A DNA stretch of 58,577 bases from an uncultured Muribaculaceae bacterium (GTDB lineage: Bacteria; Bacteroidota; Bacteroidia; Bacteroidales; Muribaculaceae): the NCBI GenBank assembly GCA_947629175.1, contig CANRCT010000019.1, positions 1-58,577 on the forward strand. Direction: 5' to 3'. Shown here one piece after another: positions 1 through 7,852 of the stretch. The position numbers and the translations under genes are program-made. Position 1 is the first letter of the stretch, and each line of letters starts with the position of its first letter. The notes under the pieces were generated by a model. It ran no database searches. It saw nothing but the letters and a program-made list of their open reading frames with translations, and had not been told where the DNA came from.

Positions 1-173
1 TGCTGTCTCTTAAACTTTGCTTATTTATGCTATTACAGATTAATTGATTAGTCCATTTCTTTCCGAAGTATTGTAATAAATCAATTTCAAATCAAAAAAT
101 CAATGTCCTCTTGTATTTGACTAAATATTAATATTTTAATAACAGTGGTAAGATTTTTATCGCACCACTACTA
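1..173. other. AT-rich segment with no recognisable gene, abutting a fimbrillin fragment
   Basis: This stretch is far more AT-rich than the coding DNA that follows and shows no reading frame I can assign. In the frame of the downstream fimbrillin fragment there is a TAA at 129-131. Just before the fragment sits a short inverted repeat, AGTGGT at 144-149 and ACCACT at 164-169. Nothing here resembles the missing upstream part of a major fimbrillin gene. It looks like unrelated DNA joined to a truncated gene, but I cannot say what it is. Confidence 0.5.
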
Positions 174-449
174 ATGTATTACTATTACTGGAACCGTCAC
201 AACGACAACGGCAACCCCAACCAGATGGGACCGATGGAGTTTGCCACCGTGCGCAACAACGTCTACAAGATCTGCGTCACCTCGGTCGACGGTCTCGGCC
301 ATCCCCTGCCCAATCCCGACGGCACCCAGCCCGATGATCCCGATCCGATCAATCCCAACCATCCCGACGAGAAGGCCGACGTATATCTGAGCGTCAGCGT
401 AAAGATACTCCCCTGGGTGGTTCGTCAGAATGATGTGACTTTCCCCTGA
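174..449 (+). pseudogene. C-terminal fragment of a major fimbrillin (Mfa1/FimA-like), 5' truncated
   Basis: The ~90 residues match the C-terminus of the intact fimbrillin at 45823-47895 closely: both have YYYYWNRHNDNG, then EFA-VRNNVYKI, then D-YL-V-V and LPWVVR near the end. The similarity starts exactly at the YYYYW motif and is lost in the AT-rich DNA to the left. About 600 N-terminal residues are therefore missing, including the lipoprotein signal. The ATG at 174 happens to fall at the junction, and I see no signal peptide or credible ribosome binding site. In the P. gingivalis families the C-terminal region takes part in donor-strand polymerisation, so this piece alone is unlikely to work. 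It could be a deletion scar or a silent recombination donor. The anchor gene follows 58 bases downstream, as it does behind the intact copy. Confidence 0.8.
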
Positions 450-507
450 ACGGGGCGCGATGTCCGTCAGCTACAGGCTACATAAACCGATAAAAACAGA
501 TTTGACT

Positions 508-1530
508 ATGAAAACCTATATACACACACTCACCCGCAGGCTGCGCTGCGCGGCCGGAGCATTGCTCCTGGCCGTCAGTGCTGTCGGGTGCGACAACTTC
601 AGCGAAGAGCTGGAGCCATGCCCCGAGGGTGTGAGGCTGCGGATGGTCTACGACTGGAACATGGAGTTCGCCAATTCGTTCCACAACCGCGTGGACTGCC
701 TCACGCTCCACATCTTCGACGCTACGGGGCGGCTGATCCAGACGCGTATAGTCGATGACCGCGCGCTGCTCGGCGACGAGACGTGGCGCATGGATCTCGA
801 CCTGCCTGCCGGCAGCTACAGACTCGTGGCCTACGGAGGCATGGCCTGCGACAGGGCGAGCTTCGACTATACCGGAAGCGTTCCCGCCACGGGCGACCAT
901 CACACCTCGCTCGGAGTCGCCCTCCAGCCGCGCTGCACCTCGGGCGACGATCCGACCGACGCGCTGCTGCATCCGCTCTTCTACGGCGCCACCGACGTGA
1001 CCGTCGAGCCCCAGAAGATGGAGGAGCACACTCTTCCGATGATCAAGGACACCAACAATCTCCGCTTTATGCTGCAGCAGCTCAACGGCGATCCGGTCGA
1101 CGGCCGCGACTTCGACTTCGAGATCACCGACGACAACTCCGTGCTCGGCCACGACAACATGCCCGTGGGCGGCAACGAGGTGACTTATCTTCCCTGGGCG
1201 CGCGGACAGGCTGTGGCCGGCGTCACCCCCGACGGCTACGAGGCCCGTGTGGGCTTCGGCGAGCTGTCGACGTCGCGGCTGGTCACATCGTGTGCCCCGC
1301 GCCTGCGGATCACCCACCGCGAGTCGGGCCGCACAGTGGTCGACATACCGCTCATCAACTATCTGCTGCTCGTCAAGAGCGAGATCCACGCACAGATGCC
1401 CGATCAGGAATTTCTCGACCGGCAGAGCGAATGGTCGATACTCTTCTTCCTCAACGACGACCTGTCGTGGAACAAAGTGACCATAAAGATCAACGACTGG
1501 ACCGTAAGACTTAACGACGCCGAACTATGA
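508..1530 (+). CDS. FimB/Mfa2-type fimbrial anchor lipoprotein
   Basis: This is a lipoprotein of about 340 residues. An upstream in-frame ATG exists at 460, but the start at 508 gives a proper signal: MKTYIHTLTRRLRC, a hydrophobic run and the lipobox AVGC. The body carries features typical of the FimB/Mfa2 family: YDWNMEFANSF, DLPAGSYR-VAYGG, and P-IKDTNNLRFMLQQLNG. It is clearly paralogous to 47929-48939. In the characterised P. gingivalis systems the Mfa2/FimB protein anchors the fimbrial base in the outer membrane and limits length. That role is inferred here by family. It overlaps the next gene by four bases (ATGA), which implies translational coupling. Its own major fimbrillin gene is only a fragment, so the operon may be silent or may serve another fimbrillin. 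Confidence 0.85.
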   Translation: MKTYIHTLTRRLRCAAGALLLAVSAVGCDNFSEELEPCPEGVRLRMVYDWNMEFANSFHNRVDCLTLHIFDATGRLIQTRIVDDRALLGDETWRMDLDLPAGSYRLVAYGGMACDRASFDYTGSVPATGDHHTSLGVALQPRCTSGDDPTDALLHPLFYGATDVTVEPQKMEEHTLPMIKDTNNLRFMLQQLNGDPVDGRDFDFEITDDNSVLGHDNMPVGGNEVTYLPWARGQAVAGVTPDGYEARVGFGELSTSRLVTSCAPRLRITHRESGRTVVDIPLINYLLLVKSEIHAQMPDQEFLDRQSEWSILFFLNDDLSWNKVTIKINDWTVRLNDAEL

Positions 1531-2699
1531 ATACCGCACTCCTTACTCACACCATGGCCGCGGCTCTGGGCGCTCTCGCGCTCACTGCCTGCTCCTCGGG
1601 CCACGACTCGCCCGACGCGGCCCCCGACGCCGACGGCCGCGTCACTCTCGAGCTCGTGCTCGACGCCGGCGACGTCGCTTCGGCGGCATCGCGCGCCGGG
1701 GAGACCGACGGCGCTCCTCTGGAGCTGATGAAGGAGGTGCGTATCATCGTGGTCGACGCCGGCGGCAATGTGGAGGCCGTCAGCTACGAGACTCTCATCC
1801 CCGAGCAGGGGCAGGAGAGCACCATCCACCGTTTCCGAGTCAGGAAAGAGGAGAAGAAGGATGTCTATGTCATCGCCAACGAGAGCGCCACCGCAGGCAA
1901 TATATCGCTCGGCGGCAGCGGAGGCTCGTTCGGCAACATGATCTCATACCGGTTCGACGACCGCGTGCGCGTCGGCTCTCCGTTTCCCCGCGAGGAGGTG
2001 GAGGGAATCATGATGAGTCTCGGCAAGGACGAGGAGATACGCCACCGTCTGCCCATGTCGGCAAAATACAGCGTCTACGTCAGCTCCGACAATCTCCGCC
2101 GCACCTTCGCGCTCCACCGCGCGGCCGTGCGCTACGACGTGGAGATTGTCAACCGTTCCGGTTCCGATATGCCGCTGCGTGTCGACGCCGTCAGTCTGAC
2201 GCGTCAGCTCGGCGCGCAGAGCCTCTTCCCCCGCGTGGAGCGCCGGGCCGACGGCAAGCCGATGGCTCAATGCTTCTCCTACGACGCTTCCGGCACTCTC
2301 ACCGAGGACGCCACGGGCGCGGCACCGTCGCAGCAGGTCGACGGCTCCTACACGGAATATTACGAGTCTAATCTTGTCAATCCCGCCGGAGCGCCGGAGA
2401 CAACGTTTGTCAAACCGCTGGCGCTGACTGTCGCCAACGGCGGGAGCGTGACCGTGCCGCCGTTTTATCTTCTCGAAGGGCTCCCTTTGCAGGCGTCGGC
2501 TCCCTATGCCGTGGGCATCACTGTCAACGGCGCCGAATACTCCCTGACCAAGCCCCTTGATAAGGTGAAGGCTCTCCCGCGCAACACCCGGGTGGTGATC
2601 CGCATCACTTTGGGCGCTGCCGGCGTTGACTGCATCGTGGAGGCAGTGCCCTACACCGGTGTCAAACTCGACCCGATCTTCGGCATTACTCCCAAGTGA
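1527..2699 (+). CDS. Fimbrial accessory lipoprotein (Mfa3/FimC-like)
   Basis: A 390-residue predicted lipoprotein. The N-terminus has a short hydrophobic stretch ending in the lipobox LTAC, followed by a low-complexity acidic linker. The body shows EVRIIVVDAGG and KDVYVIANES, typical of fimbrillin-fold subunits, and ends in PYTGVKLDPIFGI. The paralogue at 48936-50228 ends in PYIGVNLEPGFGI. The start overlaps the anchor gene stop by four bases, so the order anchor, accessory, tip matches the intact cluster on the right. In P. gingivalis, proteins at this position are minor subunits near the tip that help load the tip adhesin; that is inference here. The whole gene is GC-rich, unlike the 3' end of its paralogue. 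Confidence 0.8.
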   Translation: MNTALLTHTMAAALGALALTACSSGHDSPDAAPDADGRVTLELVLDAGDVASAASRAGETDGAPLELMKEVRIIVVDAGGNVEAVSYETLIPEQGQESTIHRFRVRKEEKKDVYVIANESATAGNISLGGSGGSFGNMISYRFDDRVRVGSPFPREEVEGIMMSLGKDEEIRHRLPMSAKYSVYVSSDNLRRTFALHRAAVRYDVEIVNRSGSDMPLRVDAVSLTRQLGAQSLFPRVERRADGKPMAQCFSYDASGTLTEDATGAAPSQQVDGSYTEYYESNLVNPAGAPETTFVKPLALTVANGGSVTVPPFYLLEGLPLQASAPYAVGITVNGAEYSLTKPLDKVKALPRNTRVVIRITLGAAGVDCIVEAVPYTGVKLDPIFGITPK

Positions 2700-2779
2700 C
2701 AGATGCCTTACTCTCTTACTCCTCTCTCCTCTCTCCTCTCCACATTTCTGACAATCAACAATATTCGCAATCATAAGCT

Positions 2780-5700
2780 ATGAAACGCACTTTACTATAT
2801 ATAACCATGCTTCTGGGGCTTGCAGGCTTCGCCGCCGGCTGCTCCGACGAGATCGACGTGGGCGGTCCGATAGGTGAGGGCGTGGCTACTGTCAGCGCGG
2901 AGCTGGCTTTCACCCCCTTCGAGGGAGCTCTCGACGGCCGTTCGGCCGGCGACGCTCTCAAGCCTATAAGCTCGGTGTCGATAGCAATATTCGACCCCGA
3001 GGGCAAGCTCGTGTCCGACGGCATACGTGATATCGCCTCACCGAGCGATCCCGGCTCCGTGCCGGGCAACGACACCGAGTCGACCGTCGTCCGCCGCAAG
3101 TTCACCATCGACAACATACCTTTCGGACGTTACAGGATCTACGCCATCGTCAATATGCCCGGTTTCGCCGCCAAGTATGGGGGCAAGATCGCGACGGTCG
3201 ACGATCTCCTGTCCATCCCTCTGAACTGGAATGCTTCGGACGTCAAGTCCAACGGCCAGATGCTCGGCTACTTCACCTCCGGCCGTCAGGATGCGCCTCC
3301 CGCCGATTTCGAGGCTCCGGCCGTCGCCATCGACCGCGAGCGCATGGAGCTCCACGCCTACGTGCGCCGCGCCGCCTCCAAGCTGACCGTCGCCTTCGAC
3401 GGCTCCAAACTAAATGACAATGTAAAAATCTTCATAAAGTCCGTTCAGGTTCGCGATATACCTAAGCAGGTATTCCTTGGCGAAAATTCTAAAGTCACCG
3501 AGAAGTCCGGAATGATAGCCGATGGCGAGATCATCTATTATCCAGGGGCAAAGGAGGGACATACCGGCGCCAATCATAATGAATGGTCGACAGTTGTGCA
3601 ACGCGGTGTGCCTTTCCATGGACTCGGATCTACAAAACGCCCGTCTTCTGCTGAGGAGGCTTTTAAGCAATTTCATGCAGAGAGTGTTCCGGCAATGTAC
3701 TTCTATGAGAACATGCAGGGAACTGGCGAAAATAAGTTTCAGGACAAAAATGGTAACAATTCTTCCGTGACTTATCCGGGAAGTATCAATCCGAGTCATG
3801 AATACTATAAGGACAAGATGCCTTTCGGAACTTATGTCGAGGTAAAGGCCTATTATGTCAGTCAGGATTTCTACAATCATACTGAGGGCGATATCACTTA
3901 TAGATTCATGCTCGGCAAGGATGCAGTGTGTGACTATAATGCGCAACGCAACCATCATTATAAGCTTACACTCAATTTCAACGGTCGCGCCAATGATGTC
4001 GATTGGCATATTGAATATGAGGAGAGCAAGACCGGGCTGGTTGTTCCGGAAAAATACTACGTGAGCTATCTTTACAATCGCCAGGCCATGATGCCGGTCA
4101 CCGCCCGTCCCAAAGATGGTTATGAACTTTCGGAAATCAAGACTCTGATTGTCGAGAACAATTGGAGCGCATTTGAACCAGGAAACGATCTGGAATGGAA
4201 TAAAGCGGTGTATATAAAACATGAGAATCTTGGAGTGTACTCCAATGGAAATCTTGCCGGTGCAAAGAAATCCACTATATATGGATTTCTGTCATTGCGC
4301 AAGACATCTGGAGGGCCATTCTATGAGCCTAGTTTGGGGGGCACCGGTTCGGAAACCGCCATGCGCGAACACTATGAGAACAATAATCAAGGCTGGCGCA
4401 AATTCGGAAAGAATCAGTTGCCGACCGAAGATACCGGTGGAAAGGAACAATCTTTCTTAGATCCGGATAACGGCGATTATACGGCGCTTCGTCAAGGAAC
4501 AAACATTACGTTGAATTTGCCACTTTTTACCAGGGCCAAATCTATTGTGCCGCTTGCCGTTTATTCCGGCAATAATCCGTATGATTCCTATCAGCGTAAG
4601 TCTGTAGTCAGAGTGACTGCGGTTTTCAAGAAAATCGGTGGTAGTGATATTTATACCGAACAAAAGGATGTGCCGGTATTTCAGGTACGTCGTATAGTCA
4701 ATCCAAAGGGCATATGGCGTCCGGCAACCGGCGCAAACAGTACAGCCTCTTTTGTTGTCTACCTGAAGAGATTACAATCGGAGAATTCGTCGCAGTTTGT
4801 GTCTTTCGCATCCGAAGGGCCTTGGCGTGCCGTAATCGACACTGATGATGACGGGCTGATCCAACTTTCGGCCGGAGGCAAAACCGTGACCGGAAAAGGG
4901 AACTACGTGTCCGGTGGTTCCGGCTCTGATATTGTGTTTACTTACAAACCTACCGGAGAGTGGAAAGGCAATAAACCTCGCAGCGGTATTATCAGAGTGG
5001 AATATCACAATTATTCATGCTATCATATAATCCTTGTCCGTCAGGGTTACGAGCCATTGGCAGTAGTATCAGGAGGTGCGGAATGGAGCTCCTATAATGT
5101 ATATAATAAGACCAATCTTACTAAATCTCCTCTGTCGGTAGGAAGTCTTTTCCGTCGTGGCAATCTTAATGATGCGATTGCGGAGAGTAATAACAAGAAT
5201 TATGGTCTTGGAGTAGCTCCTGGTCCTCTGTCCATTGCAGGTAGTAATGCTACGAAAAAATGGTCGGATATCTCCTTCAATGAATCAGATAAATCAGGTT
5301 TTGGAACCTTTGCAATAAATGGAGTTACATATAAAGCTCCCTCGCATGCCGATCTCAAGGCAATATATAAGAGCCCTGATATTAACTATGCGTTTGGGAT
5401 TCTTTATGATGAAAATTCATCGTCTACGACTGAATCGCGCTCTGCTGCTGAAGGATACAAGGACTACAATAATACCAATCCGGCAACAAAAAATAGTGGA
5501 ACTATCGGAGTGTTTGCCTATAATAAATCAAAAGGCAACCAGATATTTTTCCCGATCGGCGCTGCTGGCTATGCGCGTCGTCATAATAAGGAAGGAAATG
5601 GAGCGTTGCGTTACGGTGATGTTAATTCTCCACTATCATCCTCCTGGAATGATTATAGACCCTTGGCGTATGACCTTTACAAACAGCGCGGAGCGATATA

Positions 5701-5866
5701 TTGGCTTGATAACAAGGGAAATCTTGGAACGGCTGAAAAGGATGGCGGAGATTTCGCCATAGACATGAACTTTTTCTCGTTTAATTTCGACGCGCTCGGG
5801 AAAAGTAACTGCGGCAATAATGCCGCACCGCTAAAGCCGGTGGTTGCGTCAACATCTAAAAACTGA
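2780..5866 (+). CDS. Large fimbrial tip lipoprotein (DUF4906-like), compositionally chimeric
   Basis: A 1028-residue protein with the lipoprotein signal MKRTLLYITMLLGLAGFAAGC. An N-terminal fimbrillin-like domain (about residues 30-210) contains IPFGRYRIYAIVNMPG and RRAASKLTVAFDG. A long region follows with YVEVKAYYVSQDF, ITYRFMLGKD and YNAQRNHHYKLTLNF. The C-terminal ~150 residues contain GVFAYN and IFFPIGAAGYARR, resembling the paralogous domain common at the end of large Bacteroidetes surface proteins. It is homologous over most of its length to 50233-53391. Base composition falls abruptly from very GC-rich to AT-rich near 3405 (residue ~208), right at the conserved TVAFDG motif, so the gene looks recombined. 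The far C-terminus differs from the paralogue. It is probably the exposed tip adhesin; its ligand is unknown. Confidence 0.75.
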   Translation: MKRTLLYITMLLGLAGFAAGCSDEIDVGGPIGEGVATVSAELAFTPFEGALDGRSAGDALKPISSVSIAIFDPEGKLVSDGIRDIASPSDPGSVPGNDTESTVVRRKFTIDNIPFGRYRIYAIVNMPGFAAKYGGKIATVDDLLSIPLNWNASDVKSNGQMLGYFTSGRQDAPPADFEAPAVAIDRERMELHAYVRRAASKLTVAFDGSKLNDNVKIFIKSVQVRDIPKQVFLGENSKVTEKSGMIADGEIIYYPGAKEGHTGANHNEWSTVVQRGVPFHGLGSTKRPSSAEEAFKQFHAESVPAMYFYENMQGTGENKFQDKNGNNSSVTYPGSINPSHEYYKDKMPFGTYVEVKAYYVSQDFYNHTEGDITYRFMLGKDAVCDYNAQRNHHYKLTLNFNGRANDVDWHIEYEESKTGLVVPEKYYVSYLYNRQAMMPVTARPKDGYELSEIKTLIVENNWSAFEPGNDLEWNKAVYIKHENLGVYSNGNLAGAKKSTIYGFLSLRKTSGGPFYEPSLGGTGSETAMREHYENNNQGWRKFGKNQLPTEDTGGKEQSFLDPDNGDYTALRQGTNITLNLPLFTRAKSIVPLAVYSGNNPYDSYQRKSVVRVTAVFKKIGGSDIYTEQKDVPVFQVRRIVNPKGIWRPATGANSTASFVVYLKRLQSENSSQFVSFASEGPWRAVIDTDDDGLIQLSAGGKTVTGKGNYVSGGSGSDIVFTYKPTGEWKGNKPRSGIIRVEYHNYSCYHIILVRQGYEPLAVVSGGAEWSSYNVYNKTNLTKSPLSVGSLFRRGNLNDAIAESNNKNYGLGVAPGPLSIAGSNATKKWSDISFNESDKSGFGTFAINGVTYKAPSHADLKAIYKSPDINYAFGILYDENSSSTTESRSAAEGYKDYNNTNPATKNSGTIGVFAYNKSKGNQIFFPIGAAGYARRHNKEGNGALRYGDVNSPLSSSWNDYRPLAYDLYKQRGAIYWLDNKGNLGTAEKDGGDFAIDMNFFSFNFDALGKSNCGNNAAPLKPVVASTSKN

Positions 5867-5940
5867 CCTGACGCTTTGCCGATAAAGCTGGTGAGAAAGA
5901 AATAAAAGAGTAATTGTTTTATTGGTTTATGAATGCTTGT

Positions 5941-5980
5941 CCGGGGCAGCCGTCGTGAGGCGGGGCCCCGGCTGCGTTTT
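5941..5980 (+). terminator. Rho-independent terminator after the left fimbrial operon
   Basis: GCAGCCG at 5946-5952 pairs with CGGCTGC at 5969-5975, followed by GTTTTTA. An alternative stem CCGGGGC/GCCCCGG overlaps it. It lies 75 bases past the tip-gene stop codon. Confidence 0.75.
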
Positions 5981-6175
5981 TAGACCGCTTTTGGCATTAA
6001 CATAAATTAAGCATAAGAGAAATTTGAAGAAACGGCCGCTTTTATTAAAAAATGTAAGCAAAACGGGGCATATTTTATTCAAACTTTCATTTTGTAACTA
6101 TTTTTTAGAGATAGTCGTGAAAAACTATGTTTAATAACATGACTTTCATAGATATATAGTATTGAAAAATTGTCA

Positions 6176-6183
6176 TACCTTTG
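6176..6183 (+). promoter_or_regulatory. Possible orphan -7 box (TACCTTTG)
   Basis: The AT-rich gap 5981-6347 holds no gene on the + strand. It does contain TACCTTTG, which fits the Bacteroidetes -7 consensus TAnnTTTG. I see no convincing -33 TTTG at the usual ~20-base spacing. If active it would transcribe towards the hairpin at 6272-6309 and could make a ~115-nt RNA, or it may be the relic of a lost gene. Confidence 0.25.
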
Positions 6184-6271
6184 TATCGCAAGATAAAGAC
6201 AGCGATAACTTTTTCATACAAGCTAATATTTCATTCAGATAAAATCCACTGACGTTAAGTACTATGTGTAA

Positions 6272-6309
6272 ATGACAATGGGCCGCCCGGGAGGGCGGCC
6301 CATTGTCAT
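6272..6309 (-). terminator. Perfect 17-bp hairpin downstream of the efflux operon
   Basis: ATGACAATGGGCCGCCC at 6272-6288 is the exact reverse complement of 6293-6309, with a 4-base loop. It lies 39 bases past the stop of the TolC-like gene, so it most likely ends the - strand efflux transcript. No strong T-tract follows on either strand, which is common for Bacteroidetes terminators but lowers certainty. Confidence 0.6.
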
Positions 6310-6347
6310 CAGGTGTGTGTTTTGGAAGCTCTTTTGAATGTCGCCGG

Positions 6348-7823
6348 TCAGTTTTTGAGCAGACGGGCTATGTCGGCGTCGATGCCTGTGGAGCGGGTAT
6401 AGTCCCAGAGGGTGATCGACCGCAGCTGATAGAAATAATACCAGTATCGGAACAGTTCGTTGACGTAGGCCTGACGCCCTTCGTCCTTCTTCACCTGCGA
6501 GTCGTTGAGGTCGAGGGTGGATATGCGGCCTATGAGATATGTCTCCACGTTGGTGTCGTAGCGTCGCTGGGCTATCGCGGCGGCCTTGTCGGCGATGGCG
6601 AGCTGCTGCTGCTGGTTGCAGAACCGCTCCACGAGTATGAACAGATCCTGGTTGAAGTTCATCGTCTCCTGGCGCAGGCGGCTCTCCACTACCTGGCGGT
6701 TGCTCTGGGCCACCTTCACCCGGCCGCGGCGTTTGCCCCAGTCGATGAGCGGTATGCTGACGCCGATCTCCACCACCTGATTGTCCTTGAGGCGGCGGTA
6801 GGCGTCGGCCACGCGATGGTCGGTGCCCGTGAAGCCTACCTGGGCGAAGAGCGATATCTGGCGCAGATTGCCCTTGGCTTTGGCCACCTCATAGTCGGCT
6901 TCGAGCTGACGGCGGCGCAGGTTGCGCACGAACTTGTTGTTGGCGAGCGCCTTTTCGAGAGCGTCGGCGTAGGTGACGTCGATCACCGGTATCTCCGCGG
7001 GTATCTCGGGCTCGATCTCCACCGTAGGCTCCAGATCGAGAAACGAGCGCAGGGTGAACATGTTGCTTTTCAGCTCCGACTCGCAGTCGGTGAGATCCGA
7101 CCGGGCGTTGAGCAGATTGAGCTCCATCTGCAGCAGGTCGTTCTCGCTGATCTGGCCCATCTGACGCTTTTCGCGCGCCACCTCGTAGAGCTTAGAGGCG
7201 TTGGCATGGTTCTGGCGCGCTATTTCGAGATTCTCCTTGGCCATGAGCAGGTTGAAGTAGTAGCTGATGGTGGTCATCGCCACGTTTTCTGTGGCCGTCA
7301 GGAAAGCTGCCTTGGCCTCGGCGTAGCGCACCGGCTCTATGCGGCGGTCCCACTTGACGGTGTTGACGCCGAATATCGGCTGCGACAGGGTCAGCGCCAC
7401 CGGTATCGACATGAACCGGTTGTAGGGATCCCCTTCGAGTTCGCGGAGCCAGTCGAGCGACGTGTTGAGCGACAACTGTGCGCCGGTAAGCCATATGTTC
7501 TGGGTGACGGAGAGCTCGCCGTTCATCTGCAGATAATTGTTGCGCACGAAAGAGTAGGTGCCGTCGGAGTTCATGTAGGATGAATACTGCTTGCGGTAGG
7601 AGGGCATGGTGGCCTGTAGGCTTACCTCCGGAAGCAGCTCGGCGCGGTAGGTGCGGTATTCCCAGTAGGCCGAGCGGAGCTCGTCGAGCGCCACTGCCGC
7701 GTCGACGCTGTGGGTGCGTGCGCGGTCTATGGCGTCGTCAAGTTTCAGCCGCAGGGTGTCGCTCTGCGCCGGGGCCGTGAGGGCCGACAGAGCGAGGAGT
7801 ATGGTTAAAGTGATTGATCGCAT
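6348..7823 (-). CDS. TolC-family outer-membrane efflux protein
   Basis: A 491-residue protein with the cleavable signal MRSITLTILLALSALTAPAQ. It has the two repeated, helix-rich halves expected for TolC: AYWEYRTYRAELLPEVSLQA near residue 50, Q-IFGVNTVKWDRRIEPVRYAEAKAAF in the first half, and QVVEIGVSIPLIDWGKRRGRVKVA in the second. Long stretches of heptad-like polar and hydrophobic residues fit the periplasmic alpha-barrel. TolC trimers form the outer-membrane exit duct of tripartite pumps. It is the last gene of the operon that starts at 14983, 29 bases behind a permease, so the duct is co-expressed with its adaptor and ABC components. A 17-bp hairpin follows the stop codon. Confidence 0.9.
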   Translation of the reverse strand: MRSITLTILLALSALTAPAQSDTLRLKLDDAIDRARTHSVDAAVALDELRSAYWEYRTYRAELLPEVSLQATMPSYRKQYSSYMNSDGTYSFVRNNYLQMNGELSVTQNIWLTGAQLSLNTSLDWLRELEGDPYNRFMSIPVALTLSQPIFGVNTVKWDRRIEPVRYAEAKAAFLTATENVAMTTISYYFNLLMAKENLEIARQNHANASKLYEVAREKRQMGQISENDLLQMELNLLNARSDLTDCESELKSNMFTLRSFLDLEPTVEIEPEIPAEIPVIDVTYADALEKALANNKFVRNLRRRQLEADYEVAKAKGNLRQISLFAQVGFTGTDHRVADAYRRLKDNQVVEIGVSIPLIDWGKRRGRVKVAQSNRQVVESRLRQETMNFNQDLFILVERFCNQQQQLAIADKAAAIAQRRYDTNVETYLIGRISTLDLNDSQVKKDEGRQAYVNELFRYWYYFYQLRSITLWDYTRSTGIDADIARLLKN

Positions 7824-7852
7824 GTGTTAAAAGGATTATAAGTCGGTGGAGG

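Noticed and set aside
1-173. Insertion sequence end next to the fimbrillin fragment
   Set aside because: Only a 6-bp inverted repeat is visible, with no transposase frame and no target duplication, so an IS cannot be supported.
2701-2750. CT-rich repeat (CTCTCTCCTCT) between accessory and tip genes
   Set aside because: Short and imperfect; it may vary in length, but it is 30 bases or more from the start codon and I see no regulatory element tied to it.
5780-5866. Frameshift at the C-terminus of the left tip protein
   Set aside because: The end differs from the paralogue (AAPLKPVVASTSKN against ADACFIRLVDK), but no single-base change restored a clearly homologous end.
6303-7583. Long + strand reading frame opposite the TolC-like gene
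   Set aside because: It is the antisense shadow of a strong - strand gene with signal peptide and family motifs; the + frame has low-complexity Val/His/Leu content and no motif.
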